Of a stretch of DNA of 64,000 nt, positions 47,306 through 59,810 are shown in pieces. This DNA is from Fagopyrum homotropicum (taxonomy: Eukaryota; Streptophyta; Magnoliopsida; Caryophyllales; Polygonaceae). The notes beneath the pieces were generated by a model. It was given only the letters and a program-made list of their open reading frames with translations. It did not search any database and was not told where the DNA came from. The stretch is taken from the NCBI GenBank assembly GCA_033239125.1, contig BSWB01000001.1, forward strand, positions 59,625,416-59,689,415, written 5' to 3'. The translations under genes were made by a program, and so were the position numbers. Position 1 is the stretch's first letter; every line of letters starts with the position of its first letter.

Positions 47306-47816
47306 TGTAAAAGCTAGGATTTTTGAATCCTAATAAAGGATGTTTAAGGGTGATTAAATTAATCATCGATATCCATTGGCCCATAAACCGCGAATAGTGT
47401 GTAGATGACGAGTAGGAATTCCACCGTCACGATCCTGACGTAAATTTGGACTTATGGGGAAATTTTCACTTTTTCCTCTAGGGAATAATTTTTACCCTCT
47501 CGTATTATATGGAGCATTTGGGAGCTTCATTTAATAAAACTGCAATTGAGAGAAATGATCAGGACATTGGGTATGTTTTAGATATGAAATAACATGGAAA
47601 GGCAAAATGGCCAAAAGAGTCGCTATTTCGTTTCTTAGCGGCTAAGAAAGACGGCTTAGGAATATGCGTTTTCCGAGAAAGTTGCGGAATAATTATCCAC
47701 ACAATATGTCAGATTTATTATTCCAATTTTGAGAAGTTTGGAGAAGGGGCTGAAACCGCCTTCGGATCGGTTAAAGGATAACTATCGACTTTGCTAAAGG
47801 ATAATTATCGTCTTCG

Positions 47817-47827
47817 CTATAAATAGA
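47817..47827 (+). promoter_or_regulatory. TATA box of Element 3 5' LTR
   Basis: CTATAAATAGA is a near-consensus plant TATA box. The 3' LTR copy is at 55665-55675. Transcription would start near 47850 and give a leader of about 2.3 kb before gag. Confidence 0.7.
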
Positions 47828-48489
47828 GGAAATTCATTTTATTAATCCATTTCCTTTCACGTTTCCTCGTAAAAACTCTGATTTCTCTCAACCTTCAAAT
47901 TCAGATCTACTCTCCGTTTCTAATCCGATTTCAACTCCGTTTGAGTTTTCGGATTTCTCTCTTCGTCCTCTTCATTTTGGTACCGAGTTTCTGCGTTTTC
48001 GTTGAAGTTAAGGTCAGGTCGAGCCTCCCCCTTATATGGTCGGTTCCGTCGCTCAGATTCCGGTGAATCTGATGGTGTCCGAGCATAGCCTGCGTCGTTG
48101 TGATTCCGAATCTTCTTTCGGATCGTCAATTGGGTTAGTAACGAATAAGTTATGAATTTATTCTTTTTCAGTATTGTGATTGGCCTAAATTGACCTTAGG
48201 CTTGTCAAAATGGATAATTGGAAATTCCATTATGCTCGTTACCTTATTATGGTGATTATGAGATATTTGTTTGATGAGATCTGATGACAGTTGGGTTCAG
48301 AAACTGCTTGCGGGCAAAACGTTATTTTGGTAAAATTTAATTAAATAATTAAAGATTAATTAATTAAATTAGGAATCTAGAAAACGCTATAAGCTAATTA
48401 AATTCAAAGGAATGAATTTAATTGATGTTTGAAGCAAGAAGTTTAATACGAGGAATATGATAGCTTAGTTGCTCAGTGAGCGTATCCAG

Positions 48490-48512
48490 GTAAGTCTTCG
48501 GACTTACTTAGC
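48490..48512 (+). promoter_or_regulatory. LTR stem-loop with 5' splice-site consensus (Element 3, 5' LTR)
   Basis: GTAAGTCTTCGGACTTAC is preceded by CAG. The 7-bp stem closes C(UUCG)G, an exceptionally stable RNA tetraloop. It is followed by TTAGC. An identical copy is at 56376-56398. Confidence 0.65.
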
Positions 48513-49743
48513 TTCGATCTGCAGAAACCCGTGCCTGAGAGATTTATATCTCACTGTGTTGATATGTGTTGTTGTTTTGAAATGCCTTGTTGTGTTGAAA
48601 TGTGAATGTTGATATGCATTGAGATGTGTTATGTGTAAAGCATGCTTGATGTGTTTTATGATGAAAATGACGTTATGATGTGTAAAGCATGCATAATGTT
48701 GTTGTGATTATTATCATGTCATAATTATGAGAAATGGTTAAATGAACATGTGTTAGCCTATTGAGGCGTGCTATTGAATGACATGATAAGCTTGTTAAAA
48801 CATGATAATGTTTGAGATGATAAGCCTTTTGAGGCATGTGATATGATGATGACTTGTAGAGGTCAATAGTATGTAAATTGTTTAAGTCTCTGAGCTAACC
48901 ATTAGCCAGGTCGCTAGCTATTGCAGTGAATGCCGGAGCTCGGCCAAGCCCGGATCACTTGCGTTTGTATAAGAATGACACCGAGTTTGATGGACTTCAG
49001 GCTCGGGTTGCACACCTAATGAAAATGGTAAATGTTTGCATTAACATGAATGGCAAAATGTTGCATGTGGTTAGGGGTTAAGACCATAACCCACCACGAG
49101 AAAGCCTGGCCCGTAGACTTGATCAGTCTGGCTACGAACTAAGAGCAAATGTCTGAATTAACCTAATCTGTGCATTGGTGAGCTCACACCAAAGCCAGAA
49201 CCGTATAAGCAATGATTCCGGATTTGGTCCGGGATCGCAAATTGTAAATTTCATACTGCATTCACGTGCATCATTCATAAAAGCATGATATCATCTCATG
49301 AGCACGGTATATGGTATTTGAATATATTTGTTGTATTGTGATGTGATGATATAATCTCTCGTGGATAGATTATGATCGGTAGCTAACGGTTTTAAACCGA
49401 ATCTTTTTAGGTAATGCTGATCATAGGAACGCTTCAGGGATGTCAGCTGCAGGGTGTGGACAGCCGAGGCAGTGTTAACCCAAGGGTTGGTTGAACTACT
49501 TTTGAAACTAATCGCTTGCAAGCGAGTCTTTTGTTGGTTGTGTGCAATTGTGTACACATGTTGATTTCAGGCTGAAGTTTTAAGACACCTGTTCAGGTGT
49601 CGTGTTTTAAAGTGTCGTTTTGGGATATACATACTAACTGCATGCACAGTTGTTATGTAAATGTTTTCTAAATGACAGGTTGAATGTTTTCATTATTTCT
49701 TCGTGCTTCTTGTTGCAAGGTCCTATTTGTGAAGTTGTTGTCT

Positions 49744-49779
49744 GGCTAACTGATGGGACCCACTGTGTGGTCCTTAGCC
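49744..49779 (+). promoter_or_regulatory. U5 hairpin with CACTGTGT loop (Element 3, 5' LTR)
   Basis: GGACC/GGTCC and GGCTAA/TTAGCC pair perfectly around the loop CACTGTGT, with a 6-base bulge on one side. The 3' LTR copy is at 57630-57665. Confidence 0.55.
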
Positions 49780-49820
49780 TAGTGACGTATTGGGTTACTT
49801 AAAACTCGGGTCGTTACAGA

Positions 49821-49832
49821 TTGGTATCAAAG
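49821..49832 (+). promoter_or_regulatory. Primer binding site of Element 3
   Basis: TGGTATCAAAGC lies just after the 5' LTR. It differs by one base from the usual TGGTATCAGAGC seen in Elements 1 and 2. Confidence 0.85.
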
Positions 49833-50120
49833 CTTAGGTTGACAACAAGGGCACATGTGACGTGAGATGAGACATGATAGTTCAACCTAACTACAACCCA
49901 GTTCGGGTTGGTTTTGAAAGGAAATTTAAGTTTTCAAAAGATTTTGGAAATTACTAACATATGGTTTTAATGGATTTAAAATCATATGCATAGTCGGGAT
50001 TGTGGGTAAAGACACTGCCTTCCACTCCTCAGCGTGACTCCTTGTAAGGGATAGTTCTCTCTCTAACTCTTAAGATTCATAGTATTCTGATTAGTGTCAC
50101 TACTACTATAGGTAGTAGAC

Positions 50121-53100
50121 ATGTCTGAGGAGAGAACAAATTCGAATGTTCCGGTTCATCACAGTGAATCTGTAAGTGTGCCAGCTGGGGCACCACGTGG
50201 TAGAAGAGCGCGAGAGGATAATGCTGATAGTATGAGGTCGAGGTCAAGTGCCTTAAACAACCATGTTATACGTGATGAGCACATGCAAGAGATGATTGAT
50301 GCTGCCATGAGAAGAGTAATACCCGATATAGTGCAAGAGGCAATTGTTGTAGCATTGGGTAACACATTGCAAGAAGGGGTGAAGCCACGAGAGACTCCAA
50401 CTGTTGTACCCCTAACACAGATGAATCATCATGCCGAACATGAGGGTCATGAATTGAGTTCAGAAAAGTGGTTGAAAGCGGTACGTAGAAGGGAAGTTCC
50501 TAACTTCAAAGAAAGCTATGGCATTGAAGTAGATGGGTGGCTGAGCCACATGGAAGTGGTCTTTGATGATGTAAAAGTACCCGAGGAATACAAAGTGAGC
50601 TTGGCAGTGACATTTATGCAAGAGGTAGCTATGAGCTGGTGGATTAGGAATCGCGATAACATCACTGACTTTGTCGCATTCAAACAGCGGGTTAAAGCAC
50701 ACTTCTGCCCTGCAGCAGCTCGGGCTGGCTTGTTGAGCACCTTTCTAGAAGCTACTGAAGAAGATGCTCCGATAATAAAGATAATCGATAAATTCCACGG
50801 AGAATGCACGTTGTTGGGAGACAGAGCTCCACCAGAAGATCAGTTGGTTCACTTATTTGCAAATCGGTTGAAGGGATATCATCGTCATATGCTTGCACCT
50901 TTTGAGGATCTGCCACTCCTAGAATATCAAGAAAAGGCTCTGAGGCTTGAAGCTAGACAACCTCATAAAAGGGAAGTGGACTCCAGATCTAGTAGTAGTT
51001 ATAACAAGAAACAAAAACCTGTGTCAGGATTCTACAGAGCTGAGGGGTCAGCACCGCAAAGTAGTCAGAATCGTTCTGGAGGGAATTTTCAGGCAAATCG
51101 TTCAATTGGAAATCCTAATTTCCTAGGATGTTTCAATTGTGGAAATATGAACCATAACAAGAGGCATTGTCAGAAGGATCCCACTACATGTTTTAAATGT
51201 AGTCAACGTGGACATATGGCTAAGTTTTGTGGGGTTAGAGGAATAATTTCATCTCAAGGATCCTCCCCGAACATGAGTAGAGAGGGAAGTCAGAGCGTAC
51301 AAGGCAACTACGGACGTGGGCAACGTCAGTTTCCAACTAGTCAACATCAATCTGGTCAACAAGGATCTCAAAATAGGCCACAAGGGCAAGGAAGCAGTGG
51401 AGGTCGTGGGGCCGGAAATGAGAAGAGTCAACTCCGAGCGATCGAGCTGAACAGAAGTAATGCACAAGATACACAGATGGTTGGAGGTATGATTCAAATT
51501 CGGTCCCAACCTGTTAAGATTTTGTTTGACACGGGTGCTACCCATTCTTTCACATCTGATAAATGTGTAGCTAGACTCGGATTAGATACCATTGAAGGTA
51601 TACCGTACTCGGTAAAGTTACCTAACGGTAATAGGGAACCGGGATCTAAGGAAATCCATCAATACCCTCTTTGGTTAGGCCATGTGGATTGGCCAACAGA
51701 TTTCCTTATAACCGGATTGGATAGTGATGATATAATCTTGGGTATGGATTGGATGATTAAGTATAAGGTGAAGATAGATGCGGAATTGCTAACAGTAGTG
51801 ATGTTAGCTAAGGATGGAACTTGTCATGTATTCAAAGGAGGTGATTTACAAGGACCATTGGTAATGATCTCTGCGATGAAAGCAAGTAAGCTGGTAAGGA
51901 AAGGATGTGAAGCATATTTATGCTATGCTTTGGAGAAAGAAGGGAAGATTCAATTGAAAGACATTCCAATTGCACGCGAGTTTAAGGATGTTTTTCAAGA
52001 TGAATTACCTGGATTGCCACCTACAAGGCAAGTTGACTTTAGAATCGATCTAGAGCCTGGAACTAGACCAATTTCTAAAGCTCCGTACAAAATGGCACCT
52101 GTGGAAATGCTTGAGTTGAAGAAGCAGTTGGAAGAATTGGCAGATAAAGGATTTATTCGGCCAAGTGTATCGCCATGGGGAGCGCCAGTGTTGTTCGTGA
52201 AGAAAAAAGATGGTACAATGAGGCTATGTATCGACTATAGAGAACTGAATAAGATGACAATTAAGAACAAGTATCCACTGCCACAAATTGATGATTTGTT
52301 AGATCAGTTACAAGGAGCAAAGGTGTTCTCCAAGATAGACCTACGGTCAGGCTATCACCAGTTGAAGATTCAAGAAGATGACATCCTTAAGACAACATTC
52401 AGGACTCGGTATGGACACTACAAGTTCGTGGTTATGCCATTTGGATTAACCAACGCACCTGCTGCGTTTATGGAATTGATGAATCGGATCTTCATTGGAT
52501 ACTTAGATAGGTTTGTTGTGGTCTTTATAGATGATATATTGGTTTATTCACGAAGTAGTGAAGAGCATGCAAAGCATTTGAAAGCAGTTCTTCAAGTATT
52601 GAGGAAAGAAAAGCTTTATGCTAAGTTGTCCAAGTGTGACTTCTGGATGAAAGAAGTAACATTCTTGGGACACATGATTACTGCAGATGGAGTCAAAGTT
52701 GACCCATCCAAGATCGAAACCGTGCTAGCATGGGAACCACCCAAGAACGTCAAAGAGATACGTAGTTTCCTAGGATTAGCAAGATACTATAGACGTTTTG
52801 TAAAAGAGTTTTCCATCATAGCAAGACCTATGACCAACCTACTTCAGAAGAAGGCAAAGTTTATGTGGACTGAAAAGTGTCAAGCAAGATTTGAAGAGAT
52901 AAAGAAGAGGTTGACTACTGCACCTGTGTTAGCTCAGCCGAATGGAACACTAGGGTTCATTGTTTATAGTGATGCATCTAAAATGGGCTTGGGATGCGTC
53001 TTGATGCAAAATGAAAGAGTCATCGCCTATGCATCAAGACAACTGAGACAATATGAGCAGAACTACCCTACACATGACTTGGAGTTAGCAGCAGTAGTTC

Positions 53101-54854
53101 ATGCACTTAAGAATTGGCGGCATTACCTATTTGGGACGACGTGTAAGATCATGACAGATCATAAGAGCCTGAAGTACATTTTCACTCAAAAAGAGTTGAA
53201 TATGAGACAAAGAAGGTGGTTGGAGTTGATAAAGGATTATGACTTAGAGATACTATATCATCCTGGTAAAGCTAATGTGGTGGCTGATGCTTTGAGTAGG
53301 AAGTCAGATCAAGAAAAAGCGATTGCTCGATTAACTGTACAAGTTGAAATACAAAAATATCTGATTTGTAGTGGCATTGAAATATGGGTTCAGAAAGAAC
53401 AAGGGTATCTGTGTACCTTGGAGATAGTGCCCAATTGGTTGAAAGAAATTCAACAAAAACAACTAAGTTGTCCTAATTTAATCAAAATAAGGTCAGTGAT
53501 CGGAAATGGTGAATCTTCAGATTTCCATATCGATACTGACAATATAATGAGATATCAAGGAAGAGTATGTGTTCCTCAAGATGAAGAGATTAGAAAAAGG
53601 ATTCTTGTGGAAGCCCATGCAACACCATATTCCATACATCCAGGATCGAACAAGATGTATCGGGATATTAAACCTTACTTTTGGTGGCAAGGTATGAAGA
53701 AAGATATTGCTGAGTTTGTGTCACGGTGTCAAACATGTCAACAAGTTAAAATTGAACACCAAAGGCCAGGAGGAGAACTCCAATCATTGGAGATTCCGGA
53801 GTGGAAATGGGAACACATCACCATGGATTTTGTAACCAGTCTACGTAGTAGCAAGGGTTTTGACTCCATATGGGTGGTGGTTGATCGATTAACAAAGACT
53901 GCAAGATTTATTCCTATCAAGGAAACTTGGACTGTGAACAAGTTAGCAGAGGAATTCGTGAATCAGATAGTCAGATTACATGGAGTTCCTAAGACCATAG
54001 TTTCAGACAGAGATGGACGATTTACTTCCCGATTCTGGAGCCAGGTACAGACAGTAATCGGAACCAAGCTGAATTTTACAACAGCGTTTCATCCACAGTC
54101 AGATGGTCAGTCCGAAAGGACTATTCAAACTTTAGAAGACTTGTTGAGGTCATGTGTGCTTGATTAGGGACCGATATGGCCAGATCAATTACCGTTGGTC
54201 GAGTTCACCTACAACAACAGTTGGCATGCGTCCATTGGGATGGCACCCTATGAAGCACTGTACGGAAGGAAATGTCGAACCCCATTATGTTGGGATGAGC
54301 CTGCCGATGTCATTGACACGGCTCCAGACAAAGTTAAAAGTGATATTGAAAAAGTTGCTTTGATTCGAGAAAGGAAGTTGGCTGCACAGAGTAGACAAAA
54401 ATCGTATGCTGATAAGCGCCGACGCCCGCTAGAGTTTGAAACAAGGACACATGTTTGGCTGAAAATTTCACCGACTCGTGGAGTCAAACGGTTTGGTATC
54501 AAGGGGAAGTTAAGTCCTCGGTATATTGGACCGTTTGAGATTTTGGAAAAAGTTGGTAAAGTAGCTTATCGTTTAGCATTACCACCAACAATGGATGGAG
54601 TACACCTAGTGTTTCATGTATCACAACTTAGACAATATCAACCAGATCTGAGCCATGTACTCAGCTATGATGCTATCGAGATAGATCCTGATCAGACCTA
54701 TGCCGAGTTCCCTATGGCCGTGTTAGATAGAGAGATAACGAAGTTAAGGAATAAAGAGATTCCATTAGTGAAGATCCAGTGGTCCCGAAGGGGAATGGAA
54801 GAGGCTACATGGGAAACAATTGAGCACATGGAGAGAAATTATCCAGGTGTTTAG
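50121..54854 (+). pseudogene. Element 3 gag-pol polyprotein, one in-frame TAG
   Basis: The frame opens at ATG 50121 (MSEERTNSN), runs 1348 codons to TAG 54165-54167, and continues in the same frame to TAG near 54852. Positions: gag capsid-like region about 130-280 (WLSHMEVVFDDVKVPEEYK); knuckles CFNCGNMNHNKRHC from 337 and CFKCSQRGHMAKFC from 357; protease DTGATHS from 470; RT with FIDDILVYS (D804, D805); RNase H with YSDAS (D951) and TDHKS (D1013); H2C2 finger from about H1166; integrase DD35E at D1236, D1296, E1332. After the TAG come the GPF motif (GKLSPRYIGPFEI) and a chromodomain-like tail (MEEATWETIEHME). Related elements have Trp (TGG) at the TAG site. All catalytic residues are present. 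The stop removes only the integrase C-terminal part. Confidence 0.93.
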
Positions 54855-55132
54855 TTCTTTGATCGGTGATTGAGATAGAGGTATGAATTAGTACCTAACC
54901 TTTTTCACTAACTAATGTGCTTATATGGTTCTATGTTGATGTGATTTATGTGTGCGTGAATTGTTTTGTGTTTGCTAACATAGGAAGTGATAGACTTCAC
55001 TATTGTGAGCTTGATAACCCCTTCTAACTTGGTAATAACTTATGCTTGCATGAAATGCAAAGATAAGGTTAATTATGTGACTGATAGATTCAATCTTCTG
55101 ATAAGCTGTGTACTAAAGTTTCGAGACAAAAC

Positions 55133-55153
55133 TTTTTCTTAAAGGGTGTGTGA
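55133..55153 (+). promoter_or_regulatory. Polypurine tract region of Element 3
   Basis: A T-rich stretch, then TTAAAGGGTGTGTGA, immediately precedes the 3' LTR. It is a weaker tract than the AGGGGG of Elements 1 and 2. Confidence 0.6.
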
Positions 55154-57704
55154 TGTAAAAGCTAGGATTTTCGAATCCTAATAAAGGATGTTTAAGGGTG
55201 ATTAAATTAATCATCGATATCTATTAGCCTATAAATCGCGAATAGTGTGTAGATGACGAGTAGGAATTCCACCGTCACGATCCTGACGTAAATTTGGACT
55301 TATGGGGAAATTTTCACTTTTTCCTCTGGGGAATAATTTTTATCCTCTCGTATTATTTGGAGCAGTTGGGAGCTTCAATTAATAAAACTATAGTTGAGAG
55401 AAATGATCAAGACATTGGGTATGTTTTAGATATGAAATAACATGGAAAGACAAAATGGCCAAAAGAGTCGCTATTTCGTTTCTTAGCGGCTAAGAAAGAC
55501 GGCTTAGGAATATGCTTTTTTCGAGAAAGTTGCGGAATAATTATCCACACAATATGTCACATTTATTATTCCAATTTTGAGAAGTTTGGAGAACGGGCTG
55601 AAACCGCATTCGGATCGGTTAAAGGACAACTATCGACTTTGCTAAAGGATAATTATCGTCTTCGCTATAAATAGAGGAAATTCATTTATTAATTCATTTC
55701 CTTTTACGTTTCCTCGTAAAAACTCTGATTTCTCTCAACCTTCAAATTCAGATCTACTCTCCGTTTCTAATCCGATTTCCATTCCGTTTGAGTTTTCGGA
55801 TTCCTCTCTTCGTCCTCTTCATTTTGGTACCGAGTTTCTGCGTTTTCGTTGAAGTTAAGGTCAGGTCGAGCCTCCCCCTTATATGGTCGGTTCCGTCGCT
55901 CAGATTCCGGTGAATCTGATGGTGTCCGAGCGTAGCCTGTGTCGTTGTGATTCCGAATCTTCTTTCGGATCGTCAATCGGGTTAGTAACGAATAAGTTAT
56001 GAATTTATTCCTTTCAGTATTGCGATTTGGCCTAAATTGACCTTAGGCTTGTCAAAATGGATAATTAGAAATTCCATTATGCTCGTTACTTTATTATGGT
56101 GATTATGGGATATTTGTTTGATGAGATCTGATGACAGTTGGGTTCAGAAACTGCCTACGAGCAAAATGTTATTCTAGTGAAATTTAATTAATTAATTAAA
56201 GATTAATTAATTAAATTAGGAATCTAGAAAACGCTATAAGCTAATTAAATTCAAAGGAATGAATTTAATTGATGTTTGAAGCAAGAAGTTTAATACGAGG
56301 AATATGATATTCTCGACAGGTGGCGTTGAAGACGGTAAACTAACGATAGCTTAGTTGCTCAGTGAGCGTATCCAGGTAAGTCTTCGGACTTACTTAGCTT
56401 CGATCTGCGGAAACCCGTGCCAAAGAGATTTATATTTCACTGTGTTGATATGTGTTGTTGTTTTGAAATGCCTTGTTGTGTTGAAATGTGAATGTTGATA
56501 TGCATTGAGATGTGTTATGTGTAAAGCATGCTTGATGTGTTTTATGATGAAAATGACGTTATGATGTGTAAAGCATGCATAATGTTGTTGTGATTATTAT
56601 CATGTCATAATTATGAGAAATGGTTAAATGAACATGTGTTAGCCTATTGAGGCGTGCTATTGAATGACATGATAAGCTTGTTGAAACATGATAATGTATG
56701 AGATGATAAGCCTTTTGAGGCATGTGATATGATGATGACCTGTAAAGGTCAATAGTACGTAAATTGTTTAAGACTCTGAGCTAACCATTAGCCAGGTCGC
56801 TAGCTATTGCAGTGAATGCCGGAGCTCGGCTAAGCCCGGATCACTTGCGTTTGTATAAGAATGACACCGAGTCTGATGGACTTCAGGCTCGGGTCGCACA
56901 CCTAATGAAAATGGTAAATGTTTGCATTAACATAAATGGCAAAATGTTGCATGTGGTTAGGGGTTAAGACCATAACCCACCACGAGAAAGCCTGACCCGT
57001 AGACTTGATCAGTTTGGCTACGACCTAAGAGAAAATGTCTGAATTAACCTAATCTGTGCATTGGTGAGCTCACACCAAAGTCAGAACCGTATAAGCAATG
57101 ATTCCGGATTTGGTCCGGGATCGCAAATTGTAAATTTCATACTGCATTCACGTGCATCATTCATAAAAGCATGATATCATCTCATGAGCACGGTATATGG
57201 TATTTGAATATATTTGTTGTATTGTGATGTGATGATATAATCTCTCGTGGATAGATTATGATCGGTAGCTAACGGTTTTAAACCGAATCTTTTTAGGTAA
57301 TGTTGATCATAGGAACGCTTCAGGGATGTCAGCTGCAGGGTGTGGACAGCTGAGGCAGTGTTAACCCAAGGGTTGATTGAACTACTTTTGAAACTAATCG
57401 CTTGCAAGCGAGTCTTTTGTTGGTTGTGTGCAATTGTGTACACATGTTGATTTCAGGCTGAAGTTTTAAGACAATTGTTCAGGTGTCGTGTTTTAAAGTT
57501 TCGTTTTGGGATATACATACTAACTACATGCACGGTTGTTATGTAAATGTTTTCTAAATGACAAGTTGAATGTTTTCATTATTTCTTCGTGCTTCTTGTT
57601 GCAAGGTCCTATTTGTGAAGTTGTTGTCAGGCTAACTGATGGGACCCACTGTGTGGTCCTTAGTCTAGTGACGTCTTGGGTTACTTAAAACTCGGGTCGT
57701 TACA
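55154..57704 (+). repeat. Element 3 3' LTR
   Basis: It mirrors 47306-49818, with the extra 38 bp near 56310-56348. TATA at 55665-55675, the UUCG hairpin at 56376-56393 and the U5 hairpin at 57630-57665. Confidence 0.95.
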
Positions 57705-57709
57705 CATAT
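57705..57709 (+). repeat. Target site duplication of Element 3, right copy
   Basis: CATAT is identical to 47301-47305. Confidence 0.95.
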
Positions 57710-59275
57710 CACCCTTCGTGGACAAACCACTCGAAAACGCCACCAAAATAAGCGTCAAACTTAGAAGACGACACTGCAAAATATGGGAGTCATGACATGT
57801 AAAAGTGTATAACTTTAATGGTTAATGTTTAAAGACTTGTAAGGAGATAATTGTTCATAAATTTGATTTTTTGTTCATTTCTTTTTTATTAAGGAGAAAA
57901 TTGAGAAATTGAGAACAAGTAACAAATTACAAGATTCACCACTCATAATTTCCCCTTCTCAAAATCTTTTTTAATTTGTTTGAGCACTCTTTAAATGCGC
58001 ATAATTCTTTCTTTGTAAATATGACTATTGTTAGCTTGCAAAGGGAATGCAAAAAGGCCTACTAACAATGTTTTACTTTTTAACCCTCCCTTTTAATTAC
58101 TAATTATAAGAAGATTTCTCAATAGAAATTAAGGAGAGCCGAGTGTGGATGTCTAGATAATAGTTTATTGTGAGAATGTTTAGAAGGATTATGAGTGCTT
58201 CCTCTCTAGGAAAATGAACACAAATTTTTTGAAGCATTTTAAAACACATATCAATTTCGGAAATGCTAGGATGATGCATAAAAGCTCCATCCATAGGAAC
58301 TGAATTCACCCAAGATCCAACTCCTAGTTTATATATTCACCGGTTTAGGACATGAAACCCAAACACTTTAGAGCAAGAGAATTAGGTAATTTATCATCTA
58401 AAAACCATAATAAATAGATAGCTATAATGATCTTTTTTGTTTTGGATTTTAATCTACTTGTTGGATAATGTGGAGGTAACCAGATCTAAAACAATCAAGT
58501 AGCAAATGATTAATAAAAGATTGTTTTTCGATCCAAAGCTCTAGAAACAAAGACAAAGAAAAGAAGAGTAGGCAAATAGAGGAAGGGAACTTCATAATCA
58601 AACAGAAAATACCCTTCCTCACCCCAAACTCTACTTTTTTTGAACGATCAATTTTTTGGTTCCTCTGTCTAGATTAGCGATGAGAGACACAAACAACACC
58701 ATTGATTCCCGTGACAAAAGGAACGTTATGGAAGAGAGAAGGGAGCATTTATGATCTGTTAGTGGCATGGGATAAAGGAGAAATTGGGGGTTACTCAACA
58801 GGGTCAGTGATAGTTAAAACGATGGTTTACCTCATAACAAAAGAGAGGATCCTCATAACAGAAAAGAGGGGTTTCCTCCTGTATTATGTTATTATCCAAG
58901 CTAGTTTTGATTTGTGATGTGAGAAACTTAGTCTTTCCACAAGAGAAGATGATTTCGACAAAAGAGGTAAAGGAGACTTAGATAAGATTTAAGGTTTTGG
59001 CGTGGAGATGAGAAGCTTAGGAAGGGCGTTATTTTCTCACTTATGGGGGTTTCGGAAAAAACGGATTTGTACAATAGTGCTTCGCATCATGATAAACCGA
59101 AGAACACCCAAAATTTTGAATTTTTTAATCTCTTCTCAAACTATGGTGGAGAGCTTGGACGGCTGTAGCTGGAAGTTTGAAGCTTAAGCGACAATAGCCC
59201 TTTCGTACGAGGCGGTGGCCAGAGAGGGTTTTCCCCTTCTCTCCAAAAGTGTCAAAACCGAACGGAAGAAACACA
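57710..59275. other. Spacer between Element 3 and the copia LTR
   Basis: 57710-57790 probably continues the old LTR interrupted by Element 3 (ACCACTCGAAAACG, AACTTAGAAGACG echo the motif array at 46715). The rest is AT-rich with short open frames on both strands (for example 58309-58100 minus, 58702-58917 plus) that show no family I recognise. No gene is called. Confidence 0.4.
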
Positions 59276-59430
59276 TGTTAATTTTCAATATAAGTGTTCT
59301 CATGCTTATGTTTGATTTTCGGTGTCCGATTTAGACCAAAGGGTCGTAGTCTCACTTATGTGAGTAGACGGTTCTCCCAATTGCCAAACAAATTATATAA
59401 TTATCTTGAACTAAAAACTAGTTATTAACC

Positions 59431-59640
59431 AAGGGTTTGTAATCTCGTACAAAGGAGTAGACAAAACCCAGTCAAGAGTTTGTAGTCTCCAAAGGAGTAG
59501 ATAAAACTCAACTAAGAGTTTGTAATCTCCACAAAGGAGTAGACAAAACTCAATCAAGAGTTTGTAGTCTCCAAAGAAGTAGACAAAACTCAATCAAGAG
59601 TTTGTAATCTCCAAAAAGGAGTAGACAAAACTCTAATAGA
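59431..59640. repeat. 42-bp minisatellite, five units, inside the copia LTR
   Basis: Five consecutive units each read AAGAGTTTGTARTCTCC, then AAAGGAGTAGACAAAACTCAA, with small length changes. They lie downstream of the LTR TATA box on the minus strand, so they would be transcribed. Confidence 0.9.
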
Positions 59641-59810
59641 GGTTAAATTCAATTACACGTCTTATAAACCGGTTGTTATATGTTAAAACCATTGACTTGG
59701 ATAATGTAATGAGTCATTCATAAATGAATTTTCCTTCTAAGTGTATTCTCCCCTACACCGGGAATATCCAAATACCTTAGTGGGATAAAACGTTACACGT
59801 TACAAAGACT

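Larger units (their letters stand above)
47306..49818 (+). repeat. Element 3 5' LTR
   Basis: It has a TATA box CTATAAATAGA at 47817-47827, the UUCG hairpin (48490-48507), the CGGTTTTAAACCG palindrome (49385-49400) followed by CTTTTTAG, and the CACTGTGT-loop hairpin (49744-49779). A perfect palindrome TTTCTTAGCGGCTAAGAAA lies at 47629-47647. Confidence 0.95.
47306..57704 (+). mobile_element. Element 3: nearly intact Ty3/gypsy chromovirus
   Basis: 10.4 kb, flanked by the perfect 5-bp duplication CATAT. The LTRs (47306-49818 and 55154-57704) are TGTAAAAGCT...CGTTACA and look nearly identical, apart from about 38 bp missing from the 5' LTR between GAT repeats (present at about 56310-56348). It has a primer site, a single long gag-pol frame in gypsy order (protease, RT, RNase H, integrase) with a GPF motif and chromodomain-like tail, and a polypurine tract. 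This is the youngest complete element in the window and is disabled by one visible nonsense codon. Probably Tekay/Del lineage, judged from the integrase tail. Confidence 0.95.

Noticed and set aside
47920..48129. 69-codon minus-strand frame, repeated at 55767-55976
   Set aside because: LTR-internal, antisense, charged low-complexity sequence.
49291..49557. 88-codon minus-strand frame, repeated at 57177-57443
   Set aside because: Part of the Element 3 LTR, antisense to transcription, no recognised domain.
59402..59640. Possible CRISPR-like array from regular 42-bp repeats
   Set aside because: The units are contiguous with no unique spacers, inside a plant retrotransposon LTR.
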